From Stenotrophomonas sp. 57 (GTDB taxonomy: Bacteria > Pseudomonadota > Gammaproteobacteria > Xanthomonadales > Xanthomonadaceae): a stretch of DNA of 64,000 nucleotides. The position numbers and the translations under genes were made by a program. The stretch lies in assembly GCF_030291075.1 (NCBI RefSeq), contig NZ_CP127407.1:3718001-3782000 (forward strand), in the 5' to 3' direction. A model generated the notes under the pieces. The model saw nothing but the letters and a program-made list of their open reading frames with translations. It ran no database searches and was not told where the DNA came from. Every line of letters starts with the position of its first letter. The first letter of the stretch is position 1. Shown here piece by piece: positions 35,634 to 44,505 of this stretch.

Positions 35634-36781
35634 CAGGCGGCCTCGTACTGTCCGGCAATCCAGGTACCGCGCACCTGCAGGGCTTCGTCCAGCAGCACCA
35701 GGTCGGCCTGGTAGCCCTCGGCGATATGGCCCAGGCGGTCGTCGACGTTGAGGAACTGCGCCGGATAGGTCGACGCCATGCGTGCAGCTTCGGCCAGCGG
35801 TTGGCCAAGCAGCTGCACGGTATTGCGGACGGCGGTGGCCATGTCCAGCGCAGAACCGGCCAGCGAACCGGCGGCATTGCGTACCACACCATCGATGGCG
35901 GTGATGGTTTCGCCATACAGCACGTAACTGGGATCGTCGGCACCGACCGGCGGCATCGCATCGGTCACCAGCAGCAGGCGACCACGCGGCTTGGCCGCCA
36001 GTGCCACACGCAGGCTGGCCGGGTGCACATGCACGCCGTCGACGATGATGCCGATCCAGCTATCGCGGTCTTCCAGCGCAGCGCCCACCGCACCGGGCTC
36101 ACGGCCCTGCAACGGCGACATCGCGTTGTACAGGTGAGTGAAGCCGCGCACGCCCGCATCCAGGCCGGCGCGGATTTCTTCGTAGGTGCCTGCGGTGTGG
36201 CCGGCGGCGACGATCACGCCCCGCTCGACCAGTGCACGGATGGTCTCCAGCGGCACGCGCTCCGGCGCCAGCGTCAGTAGGGTCACGCCGTTGTCCAGCG
36301 ACGCGGCCAGTGCGATCTCTTCTTCATCCGGCACGCGGAACTTGCTGGCATCGTGCGTGCCCTTGCGCGTCGGCGCGATGTACGGGCCTTCCAGGTGGAT
36401 GCCGATCACCCCCGGCACGCCCTGCGCGATGGCCTCGCGCATCGCACCGATGGCTTCGCGCATCACCGCCACGTCATCGCTGATCAGCGTGGGCAGCATC
36501 GCGGTGGTACCGAAACGGCGATGGGCCTGCGCGATGGTGCGCAGCGCCGCCACGTCCGGCGTGTTGTTGAACAGCGCGCCGCCGCCGCCATTGACCTGCA
36601 CGTCGATGAAGCCGGGCAGCAGCCAGCCGCCGGCCAGGTCCACCTGCTCGGCCGCGTGGCCGAGCTGCGGCGCGGCATCGGGCAGCAGCGCGCTGATGCG
36701 GCCGTCTTCGATCACCACCGCCAGGTCGTCGCGGAACTCATCGCCCGCCAGGATGCGGGCGTTGTGCAGCACGGTCGCCAT
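35633..36781 (-). CDS. nagA: N-acetylglucosamine-6-phosphate deacetylase
   Basis: Cytoplasmic metal-dependent amidohydrolase of 382 residues that removes acetate from GlcNAc-6-phosphate. Family motifs in order: GFIDVQVNGGGG near residue 54, HLEGPYI (metal-binding Glu), AAGHTAGTYEEI and FTHLYNAMSPLQGREPG (metal-binding His residues), and VTDAMPPVG (catalytic Asp). The frame runs 57 codons upstream into nagB-II; ATG 36781, overlapping the preceding stop by one base, gives the family start MATVLHNARI. It supplies the substrate of NagB-II encoded just before it. Confidence 0.95.
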   Translation of the reverse strand: MATVLHNARILAGDEFRDDLAVVIEDGRISALLPDAAPQLGHAAEQVDLAGGWLLPGFIDVQVNGGGGALFNNTPDVAALRTIAQAHRRFGTTAMLPTLISDDVAVMREAIGAMREAIAQGVPGVIGIHLEGPYIAPTRKGTHDASKFRVPDEEEIALAASLDNGVTLLTLAPERVPLETIRALVERGVIVAAGHTAGTYEEIRAGLDAGVRGFTHLYNAMSPLQGREPGAVGAALEDRDSWIGIIVDGVHVHPASLRVALAAKPRGRLLLVTDAMPPVGADDPSYVLYGETITAIDGVVRNAAGSLAGSALDMATAVRNTVQLLGQPLAEAARMASTYPAQFLNVDDRLGHIAEGYQADLVLLDEALQVRGTWIAGQYEAA

Positions 36782-37809
36782 CACACGGTCTCCGTCACCT
36801 TGTTCAGGTGCGGCGGCAGATCCGGATTGAAACCACGGCGCAGCGCCAGCGTGTTGATTGCGCGGTAGAAGCTCTGCACGGTCAGCAACGGTGCGCACAA
36901 CGGATGCGGCGCGGCGGCCACCGGCAGGTTTCCACCGGCACCGGCCAGCCACACCTGCGCGCCGCGTGCGGTGAACTCATCGACCACCGCACGGGTACCG
37001 GCGCCGGTTTCGTCCGGCTGGGCGAAGGCCAGCACCGGGAAGCCGCGGTCGACCAGCGCCATCGGGCCGTGCTTGACCTCGGCCGAGCTGTAGGCCTCGG
37101 CGTGCAGGCTGCAGGTTTCCTTGAACTTCAGCGCGGCTTCCTGCGCTGCCCCCAGGCCCAGGCCACGGCCGAGCACGAACAGGTTGGTGGCGTCGACCAG
37201 GCCCTCGGTCACCGCGCTCCAGTCGCACTGCCACGCTTCGCGCATGGCATCGGGCAGCAGGTCCAGCGCGTTGCGCAGGCTGCTGTCCTGCTTCCAGTAC
37301 GCGGCCAGCTGCAGCAATGCGGCCAGCGAGGCCAGGTAGCTCTTGGTCGCGGCCACGCTCTTCTCGGCACCGGCATGCAGCGGAATGACCGTGTCGGCCA
37401 GCTGCGCCAGCGGCGAGTCTTCGACGTTGACCAGCGCGACCACGCGCGCGCCCGCCGCCTTGGCGGCCTCGGCGTTGCGCAGCAGGTCCGGGCTCTTGCC
37501 CGACTGCGAAATGACGATGAACAGCGCGCCACGCAACTGCAGCGGCGCGGCATAGACCGAGCCCACCGACGGCGACGCGGAGGCGACCACCAGGCCCAAC
37601 TGGGTTTCCAGCAGGTACTTGCCGTAGGTGGCGGCATGGTCCGAGCTGCCGCGGGCGCAGGTGACCACGAACGGCGGCGGTGCTGCGCGCAGGCTGGCGG
37701 CCAGGGTTTCCATGGTGGCGTGGTTGCGCGAGAACTGGCGGGCAACCACGTCAGCCGCTTCAGCGGCCTCGGCGAACATCAGGGTGGCGGTGGGGTCTGA
37801 CAGCGACAT
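36781..37809 (-). CDS. nagB-II: Glucosamine-6-phosphate deaminase, SIS-domain type (NagB-II)
   Basis: Protein of 342 residues with two SIS sugar-isomerase domains, unrelated to the classical NagB. First SIS: FVVTCARGSSDHAATYGKYL then FIVISQSGKSPDLL and PLHAGAEKSVAATKSYLASL. Second SIS: LFVLGRGLGLGAAQEAALKF, KETCSLHAEAYSSAEVKHGP. The last motif and the final FNPDLPPHLNKVTETV resemble the isomerase half of GlmS, as expected for NagB-II. It converts glucosamine-6-P to fructose-6-P and ammonia, ending the pathway. Start ATG 37809 fits the family; the longer frame lies in the regulator gene. Confidence 0.93.
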   Translation of the reverse strand: MSLSDPTATLMFAEAAEAADVVARQFSRNHATMETLAASLRAAPPPFVVTCARGSSDHAATYGKYLLETQLGLVVASASPSVGSVYAAPLQLRGALFIVISQSGKSPDLLRNAEAAKAAGARVVALVNVEDSPLAQLADTVIPLHAGAEKSVAATKSYLASLAALLQLAAYWKQDSSLRNALDLLPDAMREAWQCDWSAVTEGLVDATNLFVLGRGLGLGAAQEAALKFKETCSLHAEAYSSAEVKHGPMALVDRGFPVLAFAQPDETGAGTRAVVDEFTARGAQVWLAGAGGNLPVAAAPHPLCAPLLTVQSFYRAINTLALRRGFNPDLPPHLNKVTETV

Positions 37810-37816
37810 GGCAGGC

Positions 37817-38884
37817 TCAGGCAGGATCGGAAGGAAGGGGGCGTGCACCGGCGGGGCGCATCGGCGCGGTCGAACCGCGCACCACCAGTTGCGGCACGAA
37901 GCCCTGGTTGTGCAGCGGAGCCGGCGCATCGTCGTAGGCGTCGCTGCGCAGCTGTGCGATCAGCAGGCGGGCGGCGTGGCGGGCAATGTCTTCGGTGGCC
38001 TGCTTGGCGGTGGTCAGCGGTGGCCACGACTGGCGCGAGAACGGGCTGTCCTCGAAGCCGGCGATGGACAGGTCGTACGGCACGTTCATGCCGGCCGACT
38101 TGGCGGCGGCCAGCACGCCGGCAGCGATTTCGTCATTGGAGCCAAAGATGGCGGTGGGCGGCTCGCGCAGCGCCAGCAGGCGGCGCGCACCGCGGAAACC
38201 ATCGTCGAAGGTGTAATCGCCCTGCACCACCAGGTGTTTGTCCACGGTCATGCCGTAGTCCTTCAGCGCGGCTTCGTAACCGGCGTAGCGTTCGCCCGAC
38301 GAGCGGTGCGAGATGCCGCCCCAGAGGAAGCCGATGCGCTGGTGGCCGAGCTGGATCAGGTGCTCGGTGATCTCATAGGCAGCCTCGCGGTCGTCGACGA
38401 ACACGCAGGCGCCGTCGGCCGGGTCTTCGGTAGCGGCGATGATGCGCACCAGCTTGATGCCGCGCGCGGTGAGCGCCTGGATCAGGTCGCGGCGCTCGGA
38501 CATCGGCGCGGTCAGCACCAGCCCGGCCAGACGCGAACGCTGCACCCAGTCGGCCAGTTCATCGGCCAGCAGCGGCGAGCTGGAATCGCAGGGATGGATC
38601 TGCAGCCCGAAACCGGTCTCGCGGCAGGCGGCGAGCACGCCGTTCTGCACGCCGATGATGTGGTACGGGTTCGGGTTGTCGTAGACCAGCCCGATCACGA
38701 AGGTGGTGCCGCTGCGCAGGTTGCGCGCGGACGGATCGGGCTCGTAGTCAAGCTCGGCGATGGCACGCAGCACCCGCGCACGGGTGGCCTGCATCACCGA
38801 CGGTTCGTTGTTGATCACCCGCGAGACCGTCTTCAGCGAGACCTTGGCCTTCTCCGCAACGTCCTTGATGGTCGCTCTGCGCAT
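37817..38884 (-). CDS. nagQ: LacI-family regulator of GlcNAc utilisation (NagQ-like)
   Basis: LacI-type repressor of 355 residues. The N-terminal DNA-binding domain TIKDVAEKAKVSLKTVSRVI and hinge helix (EPDPSARNLRSG) are followed by a periplasmic-binding-like sugar-sensing domain (VIGLVYDNPNPYHIIGVQNG, FGSNDEIAAGVLAAA, DLSIAGFEDSPFSRQSWPPL). ATG 38884 follows CAGGGA. Located between nagP and nagB-II on the same strand, it matches NagQ of Xanthomonas, which represses the nag genes until GlcNAc or a derivative is present. Operator-like palindromes lie in the divergent region at 40268 and 40503. Confidence 0.9.
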   Translation of the reverse strand: MRRATIKDVAEKAKVSLKTVSRVINNEPSVMQATRARVLRAIAELDYEPDPSARNLRSGTTFVIGLVYDNPNPYHIIGVQNGVLAACRETGFGLQIHPCDSSSPLLADELADWVQRSRLAGLVLTAPMSERRDLIQALTARGIKLVRIIAATEDPADGACVFVDDREAAYEITEHLIQLGHQRIGFLWGGISHRSSGERYAGYEAALKDYGMTVDKHLVVQGDYTFDDGFRGARRLLALREPPTAIFGSNDEIAAGVLAAAKSAGMNVPYDLSIAGFEDSPFSRQSWPPLTTAKQATEDIARHAARLLIAQLRSDAYDDAPAPLHNQGFVPQLVVRGSTAPMRPAGARPLPSDPA

Positions 38885-38923
38885 GGGTTTTCCCTGGGGT
38901 TGGCTGCCGTCCATCATCGCCGA

Positions 38924-40213
38924 TCAGGCCTTGTCCTGCGGCAGGCCGGCGCGATGGCCGATCACCGAGTAGAACAGGATGTACAGGTAGCACGGCACCA
39001 TCAGCAGCACGAACACCAGCTGGAAGTCGATGTGCTGCTTGAGCACCGCGAACAGCTGCGGGATGATCGCGCCGCCGGCGATGCCCATCACCAGCAGCGC
39101 CGAACCGGTTTCGGTGAAGCGGCCCAGGCCACGGATCGCCAGCGGGAAGATCGCCGGCCACATCATCGCGTTGGCAAAGCCCAGCAGGGCCACGAAGGCC
39201 ACCGAGACGTAGCCGTGGGTGGCCCAGGCGCAGAGGCAGAACACCACGCCCAGCACCGCCGAGATGGTCAGGTAGCGCGACTGCGAGACCACCTTCGGGA
39301 TCAGCAGCAGGCCGACCACGTAACCGACCAGCATCGCGCCCAGGGTGAGCGAGGTGAACATCTTGGTCTGGTCCAGCGGCAGGTCGAAGCCGTGGCCGTA
39401 GGTACCGATGGCATCACCGGCCATCACCTCCACGCCGACGTAGACGAACAGGCACAGCACGCCCAGCCACAGGTGCGGAAACTGGAAGATGCTGCGGCGC
39501 TCGGCGGCACCGGCCGCGGCCGGGGTGGCGTTGGCTTCGGACGACTTGATTTCCGGCAGTGGCGAGAACAGCACAGCAACCGCCAGCAGTACCAGCAGGC
39601 CGGCCATCGCCAGGTAGGGTGCATGGATCTTGGCGGCGAATTCGTTCAGCAGCTGTGCCTTGGTCGCCTCATCGGCCGCGGCCACGCTGGCCGAGAGATC
39701 GCCGATGCCGTGCAGCACCACGGTACCGATCAGCACCGGCGCGAGCATGCCCGCGATCTTGTTGCAGATGCCCATCAGCGCGATGCGGCGCGCCGCCGTT
39801 TCGATCGGGCCAAGGATGGAGATGTACGGGTTGATCGCGGTCTGCAGCAGGGCCAGGCCGCTGCCGATCACGAACAGACCGCCGAGCGCGCCGGGGTACC
39901 AGCGCTGGGTGGCGAATTCGCCGAACAGTGCGGCGCCGCCGGCCATCACCAGCAGGCTCAGGCTCAGGCCCTTCTTCATGCCAGTGCGGCGCAGGATCCA
40001 CGACGCAGGCAGCGCAAGGAAGAAGTAGGACAGGTAGAACACCATCAGCACCAGGAAGGCGCCGACCTCGCTGAGTTCGAAGGCGAGCTTGACGAAGGTG
40101 ATCAGCGGGCCGTTGAGCCAGGTGAAGAAGCCGATCAGGAAGAACAGCACGCCGACGATGGCGATGGAGGTGGCCACGTTCGGGCGCACGCTTGCAGCGG
40201 AGACGGCGGACAT
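38924..40213 (-). CDS. nagP: N-acetylglucosamine permease NagP (MFS, FucP-type)
   Basis: Inner-membrane sugar:H+ symporter of 429 residues with twelve hydrophobic helices. FucP-like motifs include LFFLIGFFTWLNGPLITFVK, YFFLALPASWILRRTGMKKG and TAINPYISILGP in the first half, and MWPAIFPLAIRGLGRFTETG in the second. Because transport does not phosphorylate the sugar, a separate kinase is needed, and one is encoded divergently at 40590. ATG 40213 matches the family start. It is the first gene of the run with nagQ, nagB-II, nagA and nagX, and a probable NagQ operator lies about 55-68 bases upstream. Confidence 0.92.
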   Translation of the reverse strand: MSAVSAASVRPNVATSIAIVGVLFFLIGFFTWLNGPLITFVKLAFELSEVGAFLVLMVFYLSYFFLALPASWILRRTGMKKGLSLSLLVMAGGAALFGEFATQRWYPGALGGLFVIGSGLALLQTAINPYISILGPIETAARRIALMGICNKIAGMLAPVLIGTVVLHGIGDLSASVAAADEATKAQLLNEFAAKIHAPYLAMAGLLVLLAVAVLFSPLPEIKSSEANATPAAAGAAERRSIFQFPHLWLGVLCLFVYVGVEVMAGDAIGTYGHGFDLPLDQTKMFTSLTLGAMLVGYVVGLLLIPKVVSQSRYLTISAVLGVVFCLCAWATHGYVSVAFVALLGFANAMMWPAIFPLAIRGLGRFTETGSALLVMGIAGGAIIPQLFAVLKQHIDFQLVFVLLMVPCYLYILFYSVIGHRAGLPQDKA

Positions 40214-40267
40214 CGGGAAGGGCTCCTGCGGCGACGGCCGCAGAACGCGGCGTCGGAGAGTGGCTGG

Positions 40268-40281
40268 GAACAACGTTGTCA
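40268..40281. promoter_or_regulatory. Probable NagQ operator upstream of nagP
   Basis: GAACAACGTTGTCA, with a perfect core ACAACGTTGT. It shares the CAnCGnTGTCA half with the palindrome at 40503. Both would suit a LacI-family dimer with CG at the centre. Confidence 0.55.
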
Positions 40282-40443
40282 CATTCTTTCGATGGACAGC
40301 CGCGGTTTGTCAACTTGATTGCACAGGCGCGATGCGGCCGTGCTGCACTGCGCAACAGCACCGTCGCGATCTGGCCTGAATGCGCTCTGCCCCTAGAAGC
40401 CCATGGCGCAACGGCTTGCGGGTTAAAGCAGGGCCAAGACCAT

Positions 40444-40455
40444 GTAAACGTTTAC
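40444..40455. promoter_or_regulatory. LacI-type palindrome GTAAACGTTTAC
   Basis: Perfect 12-base palindrome with a central CG, the usual design of LacI-family operators. It differs from the two NagQ-like sites (ACAACGTTGT), so it may belong to another LacI regulator, or be a variant site. It is 135-146 bases upstream of nagK. Confidence 0.45.
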
Positions 40456-40502
40456 GGTGTCTCTCGTTCGTTGCGGCGCAGCAACGAAAGTGTCACGAAC
40501 TC

Positions 40503-40520
40503 GTTGACATCGTTGTCAAC
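40503..40520. promoter_or_regulatory. Probable NagQ operator upstream of nagK
   Basis: GTTGACATCGTTGTCAAC: perfect 7-base arms (GTTGACA / TGTCAAC) around TCGT. The inner TGACATCGTTGTCA resembles the LacI-type NagQ site near nagP. It lies 70 bases before the kinase start. Confidence 0.6.
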
Positions 40521-40589
40521 GCAGTTACAGACTCCGCCCCATCGACGGGCCTTTCGTGGGTCCGCTTCCCACCTGCAGCAGGAGCCCGC

Positions 40590-41606
40590 GTGACCGCTAG
40601 CCATCCCGCCCCGGCCCATGTCCTGTCCCGCGTCGCGCCCTCGTTCCTGGCCGCCGACGTCGGCGGCACCCATGTGCGCGTGGCAAGGGCACAGGCCAGC
40701 GGCGACGAGGCCCACCCGGTGCAGCTGCTGGAATACCGCAAGTACCGCAATGCGGACTACGCCGGCCTGAGTGCGATCCTCACCGACTTCCTCGGTGACA
40801 GCGCGCGGCCCAGCCAGTGCGTGGTCGCCACCGCCGGCTTCGCGCGCGAGGACGGTACGGTGATCACCGCCAACCTGCCGTGGCCGCTGTCGGCCCGGCA
40901 GGTGGAAGCCGAGGTCGGCCTGCAGCACGTGCACATCGTCAACGACTTCGAAGCGGTGGCCTATGCCGCGGCGCAGGTTGACGCCAGCGGCGTGCTCCAC
41001 CTGTGTGGCCCCGGCACAGCGCCACGCGGCCCGACCTTGGTAGTCGGCCCCGGTACCGGCCTGGGCGCCGCGCTGTGGATCCCCACCGCGCACGGCCCGG
41101 TGGTCCTGCCCACCGAAGCCGGCCAGCCGACGCTGGCCGCAAGCACCGAACTGGAAATGGCCATCGTCCGCCACATGCAGCGCGACCGCGCGCACGTGTC
41201 GATCGAACATGCGCTGTCCGGCCCTGGCTTGATGAACCTGTACCACGCCATCTGCGCCCTGCAGGGGCAGACCCCGGTGCTGGCCAGCCCGGATGCGGTG
41301 ACCGCCGCAGCGATGGCCGGCACCGATGCCCTCGCCCGCCAGGCGCTGGATGTGTTCTGCGGCCTGCTCGGCAGCACCATCGGCGACATGGCGCTGTTCT
41401 ATGGCGCGCAGGGCGGTGTGTACCTGGCCGGCGGCATCCTGCCGCAGATCCGCGAATACCTGCATGCCAGCACCTTCGTCGAACGCTACCTGCAGAAGGG
41501 GCCGATGGGCGAAGCGCTGGCACGCATCCCGGTGAAGGTGGTCGAGCACGGGCAGCTGGGCGTCATCGGCGCCGCCAGCTGGTTCCTGCTCCAGCCCAAC
41601 GCCTGA
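40590..41606 (+). CDS. nagK: Glucokinase-family sugar kinase, probable N-acetylglucosamine kinase
   Basis: Glk-family ATP-dependent sugar kinase of 338 residues. Phosphate-binding motif AADVGGTHVRVARAQ (about residues 21-36), VATAGFAREDG, the catalytic-base loop HIVNDFEAVAYAA, VVGPGTGLGAA and a C-terminal GGVYLAGGILPQI are present. Its place opposite nagP and before a chitin-type TonB receptor makes GlcNAc the likely substrate, though glucose cannot be excluded. GTG 40590 is chosen because GCAGGAG lies just upstream; the longer frame runs through the operator region. Probably controlled by NagQ. Confidence 0.88.
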   Translation: MTASHPAPAHVLSRVAPSFLAADVGGTHVRVARAQASGDEAHPVQLLEYRKYRNADYAGLSAILTDFLGDSARPSQCVVATAGFAREDGTVITANLPWPLSARQVEAEVGLQHVHIVNDFEAVAYAAAQVDASGVLHLCGPGTAPRGPTLVVGPGTGLGAALWIPTAHGPVVLPTEAGQPTLAASTELEMAIVRHMQRDRAHVSIEHALSGPGLMNLYHAICALQGQTPVLASPDAVTAAAMAGTDALARQALDVFCGLLGSTIGDMALFYGAQGGVYLAGGILPQIREYLHASTFVERYLQKGPMGEALARIPVKVVEHGQLGVIGAASWFLLQPNA

Positions 41607-41610
41607 ACCG

Positions 41611-41649
41611 CATTACGCAGCAAGCAGTACGCAGCACCGCAGTACGCAC
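41611..41649 (+). repeat. Three short direct repeats upstream of the TonB receptor
   Basis: CATTACGCAG (41611), CAGTACGCAG (41625) and CAGTACGCAC (41640) are near-identical 10-base units repeated every 14-15 bases in the 149-base gap between nagK and the receptor. They could be tandem sites for a regulator, or simple slippage. Confidence 0.45.
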
Positions 41650-41755
41650 GACGCACTGGAATCGCACCATCGCGCCCGGCAGCCCCTGCTGGCGCCAGGC
41701 ATGACCGCCATTCGTTCGCCGCCGACAACGCACATCAGTGATGAGGAGAGACATC

Positions 41756-44380
41756 ATGAACACCCGCAAGACTCTGCTTTCGGCAGCCATCGTCGGCTGC
41801 CTCGCCTTCTCGGCGCACGCCCAGCAGGCTACCCCGCAGGACCTGGACACCGTGCAGGTGGTGGGCATCCGCGCCAGTCTGGAAAAATCGCTGGACACCA
41901 AGCGCAACAACGTCGGCGTGTCCGAAGCGATCACCGCCGAGGACATCGGCAAGTTCCCGAGCACCAACGTTGCTGAAGCGCTGTCGCAGATCCCGGGCGT
42001 GACCCTGGACCGCCGCTTCGGTCAGGGCGAGCGCGTCAGCATCGACGGCACCGACCCCAGCCTCAACCTGTCCTTCCTGGACAACCACCCGGTGGCGCAG
42101 GCCATCTGGCTGTACGGCGAACAGCCCAACCGCGGCTTCGACTACACACTGCTGGCCCCGCAGATCCTGGGCCGGGCGGAGATCATCAAGTCGTCCGAAG
42201 CGCGACTGACCGAAGGCAGCCTCGGCGGCACCGTGCTGATGCACACCCGCCAGCCGCTGGACCTGAAGCAGAACGAAGTGGCCGCCTCGGTGGGCTACAG
42301 CTACAGCCAGCAGGCCAGCGAAGGCAAGCCAAACGCGGCCATGCTGTACAGCTGGAAGAACAACGACGAGACCTTCGGCGTGGCCGTCTCGGCCCAGCAC
42401 TACGAAGAAGCCGTCGACCGCCAGGGCAAGGAAGTGTTCGGCTACACCAAGGCCAGCACCTTCCCCAATGCCACCGGCGTGGCTGCCGACGTGGACGTGC
42501 CGAACTCGTTCAACGCCGCTTGGTTCCAGCAGGAACGCAAGCGCGACAGCGCCGTGGTCAACCTGCAGTTCAAGCCGACCGATGAGCTCGAGTTCAACCT
42601 GAGCGGCATGTACATCAAGGAAAAGTTCGACAACTACAACCAGTCGCTCTATTCCTTCCTGACCTGGAACCCGGGCACCGTCAACGCCGTCAACCAGCTC
42701 GGCAATGTGCGCAACGGTGTGGCCACCAGCGGCCATTCCAACGCCAGCGCCATCGCCAACAGCGGCACGCTGATCTATGACAACAACGTGCGCCTGTCCG
42801 AAGTGGTCACCAAGGGCGTGGACCTGCGTGGCGCCTGGAAGGGCGAAAGCTGGGGCGTGACCGGTCAGGCCGGCCAGAGCAAGTCCGACAACAAGAACCT
42901 GGCCCAGTACTTCATCGAGCCGTTCTACAACGGCGGCTACAGCTGGAACATGGACAAGGGCATCACCTTCGATGACCCGGCAGGCGCCCGCGACCCGGCC
43001 AACTGGGGTTCGGCCGGCGGCTGGTTCGGCAACAACGGCGTGTTCTCCACCGAGAGCAAGGACACCTACGCCCAGCTCGACTTCAACGTCCAGTTCGACA
43101 GCATCTTCAACCAGCTGCAGTTCGGCGTGCGCCACGGCAAGCACGATGAAGCCTTCACCCTCAACGTGTACGGCGGCGTCACCCCGGGCACCCTGGCAGA
43201 CGTCGGCACCATCGGCCTGACCGACATCCAGGGCTTCACCAACGACCAGGGCCACCACGTTCAGGCCGGCCGCAACAACGTGCTGAACTGGGTGCGCAAC
43301 AGCCCGATCGACTACAGCAACCCCGATCCGGCCAGCTACCTCAACAACAGCTGGGCGTTGACCCAGACCAACAACGCGGCCTACGCGCAGTTGAACTTCT
43401 CCAACGGCCCGCTGCGCGGCAACCTGGGCATGCGCTACGTCGATTCCAAGACCGAAGGCAGCGGCTTCGTCTACGGCGGCACGCCGACCCTGACCGATCT
43501 GGACAGCAAGTGGCAGACCCGCACCAAGAAGGAAGACTTCGTGCTGCCGTCGTTGAACGTCGCGTGGGACACCGACAACGACTGGGTGTTCCGCTTCGCC
43601 GCGGCCAAGGTGATCGCCTGGGCGCCGTACAACCAGATGGTCAACAACACCTTCCTCAACGACACCACTCTGACCGGTTCGGGCGGCAACGCCGATCTGT
43701 CGCCGTATGAGTCGTGGAACTTCAATGCCTCGGCCGAGTACTACTACGCGCCGCAGGCCGTCGTGGCCTGGTCGGTGTTCTACAAGAAGATCGACAACTA
43801 CATCGATACCTCGGCCACCATCGAGCGTCAGTACAACTCGATCCGCGATACCTCGCCGGCCACCTGGGCGAACCTCGTCGGTACCAACGGCTGCACCGCC
43901 GACGGCTACTGCGACTACAGCATCCAGCGCCCGCGCAACGCCGGCAGCGGCCACGTCAAGGGCTTCAACATCAGCTTCCAGCAGCCCTTCGGCGAAAGCG
44001 GATTCGGCCTGACCGCCAACTACACCTACGCCAATGGCGAAAACAACACCGGCGATCCGCTGCCGTACCAGTCGCGTAATGCCATCGCCTTCAGCCCGTA
44101 CTACGAGAAGGGCCCGATCAACGCGCGCCTGACCTACAACTGGCGTGACAGCTACCTGGCCGGCGGCTACGTGGCCGGTGCTGCCCCGTCCAGCGTGGAC
44201 GACTACGCGGAACTGGGGGCCAGCTTCGGCTACACCTTCAACGACAACTGGTCGCTGACGGTGGACGCGCAGAACCTGCTGGACGAGACCTACTTCCAGT
44301 ACCTGGGCGACAAGGAACACCTGGCTGGCAAGTACAAGAGCGGCCGCCGCTACATGGCCACCCTGCACTTCAAGTTCTAA
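41756..44380 (+). CDS. TonB-dependent receptor of the chitin/GlcNAc locus
   Basis: Outer-membrane receptor of about 874 residues. Signal peptide MNTRKTLLSAAIVGCLAFSAHAQ is followed by DLDTVQVVGIRASLEKSLDT (TonB-box region), then SEAITAEDIGKFPSTNVAEA and LSQIPGVTLDR, the plug typical of the carbohydrate-uptake TonB receptors of Xanthomonadaceae and Caulobacter, and a barrel ending RRYMATLHFKF. Located between a sugar kinase and a GH20 hexosaminidase, it most likely imports chitooligosaccharides or GlcNAc. ATG 41756 has GAGGAGAG upstream. Ends at a strong hairpin. Confidence 0.92.
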   Translation: MNTRKTLLSAAIVGCLAFSAHAQQATPQDLDTVQVVGIRASLEKSLDTKRNNVGVSEAITAEDIGKFPSTNVAEALSQIPGVTLDRRFGQGERVSIDGTDPSLNLSFLDNHPVAQAIWLYGEQPNRGFDYTLLAPQILGRAEIIKSSEARLTEGSLGGTVLMHTRQPLDLKQNEVAASVGYSYSQQASEGKPNAAMLYSWKNNDETFGVAVSAQHYEEAVDRQGKEVFGYTKASTFPNATGVAADVDVPNSFNAAWFQQERKRDSAVVNLQFKPTDELEFNLSGMYIKEKFDNYNQSLYSFLTWNPGTVNAVNQLGNVRNGVATSGHSNASAIANSGTLIYDNNVRLSEVVTKGVDLRGAWKGESWGVTGQAGQSKSDNKNLAQYFIEPFYNGGYSWNMDKGITFDDPAGARDPANWGSAGGWFGNNGVFSTESKDTYAQLDFNVQFDSIFNQLQFGVRHGKHDEAFTLNVYGGVTPGTLADVGTIGLTDIQGFTNDQGHHVQAGRNNVLNWVRNSPIDYSNPDPASYLNNSWALTQTNNAAYAQLNFSNGPLRGNLGMRYVDSKTEGSGFVYGGTPTLTDLDSKWQTRTKKEDFVLPSLNVAWDTDNDWVFRFAAAKVIAWAPYNQMVNNTFLNDTTLTGSGGNADLSPYESWNFNASAEYYYAPQAVVAWSVFYKKIDNYIDTSATIERQYNSIRDTSPATWANLVGTNGCTADGYCDYSIQRPRNAGSGHVKGFNISFQQPFGESGFGLTANYTYANGENNTGDPLPYQSRNAIAFSPYYEKGPINARLTYNWRDSYLAGGYVAGAAPSSVDDYAELGASFGYTFNDNWSLTVDAQNLLDETYFQYLGDKEHLAGKYKSGRRYMATLHFKF

Positions 44381-44402
44381 GACTGCACCCAGCTGCACAT
44401 CG

Positions 44403-44430
44403 CGACGGGCCCGGATTTCCGGGCCCGTCG
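44403..44430. terminator. Strong hairpin after the TonB receptor
   Basis: CGACGGGCCCGG-ATTT-CCGGGCCCGTCG, a perfect 12-base GC-rich stem, 22 bases after the stop codon. There is no T-run, so it may be a transcript-stabilising or partial terminator element that lowers expression of the hexosaminidase behind it. Confidence 0.65.
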
Positions 44431-44505
44431 TACGATGGGAGATCGGAATCGCCGCCTGCGCGGCGGCCACGCGCGGCACAGCGAGCCGCCCACCACAGGA
44501 GTGAG

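Larger units (their letters stand above)
40214..40589. other. 376-bp divergent regulatory region between nagP and nagK
   Basis: No gene. It contains a NagQ-like palindrome near nagP (40268-40281), GTAAACGTTTAC (40444-40455), a hairpin TTCGTTGC-GGCGCA-GCAACGAA (40467-40488) and a second NagQ-like palindrome (40503-40520). Promoters for both divergent units must be here; I did not find a convincing -35/-10 pair. Confidence 0.75.

Noticed and set aside
37628..40318. Open frame of 896 codons on the plus strand
   Set aside because: Antisense to nagB-II, nagQ and nagP, which carry clear family motifs; the translation is His/Gln/Arg-rich with no recognisable domain.
40380..40589. Longer N-terminus for the sugar kinase
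   Set aside because: The extra 70 codons run through the operator-like palindromes, and the GTG at 40590 has a good ribosome site and a family-typical start.
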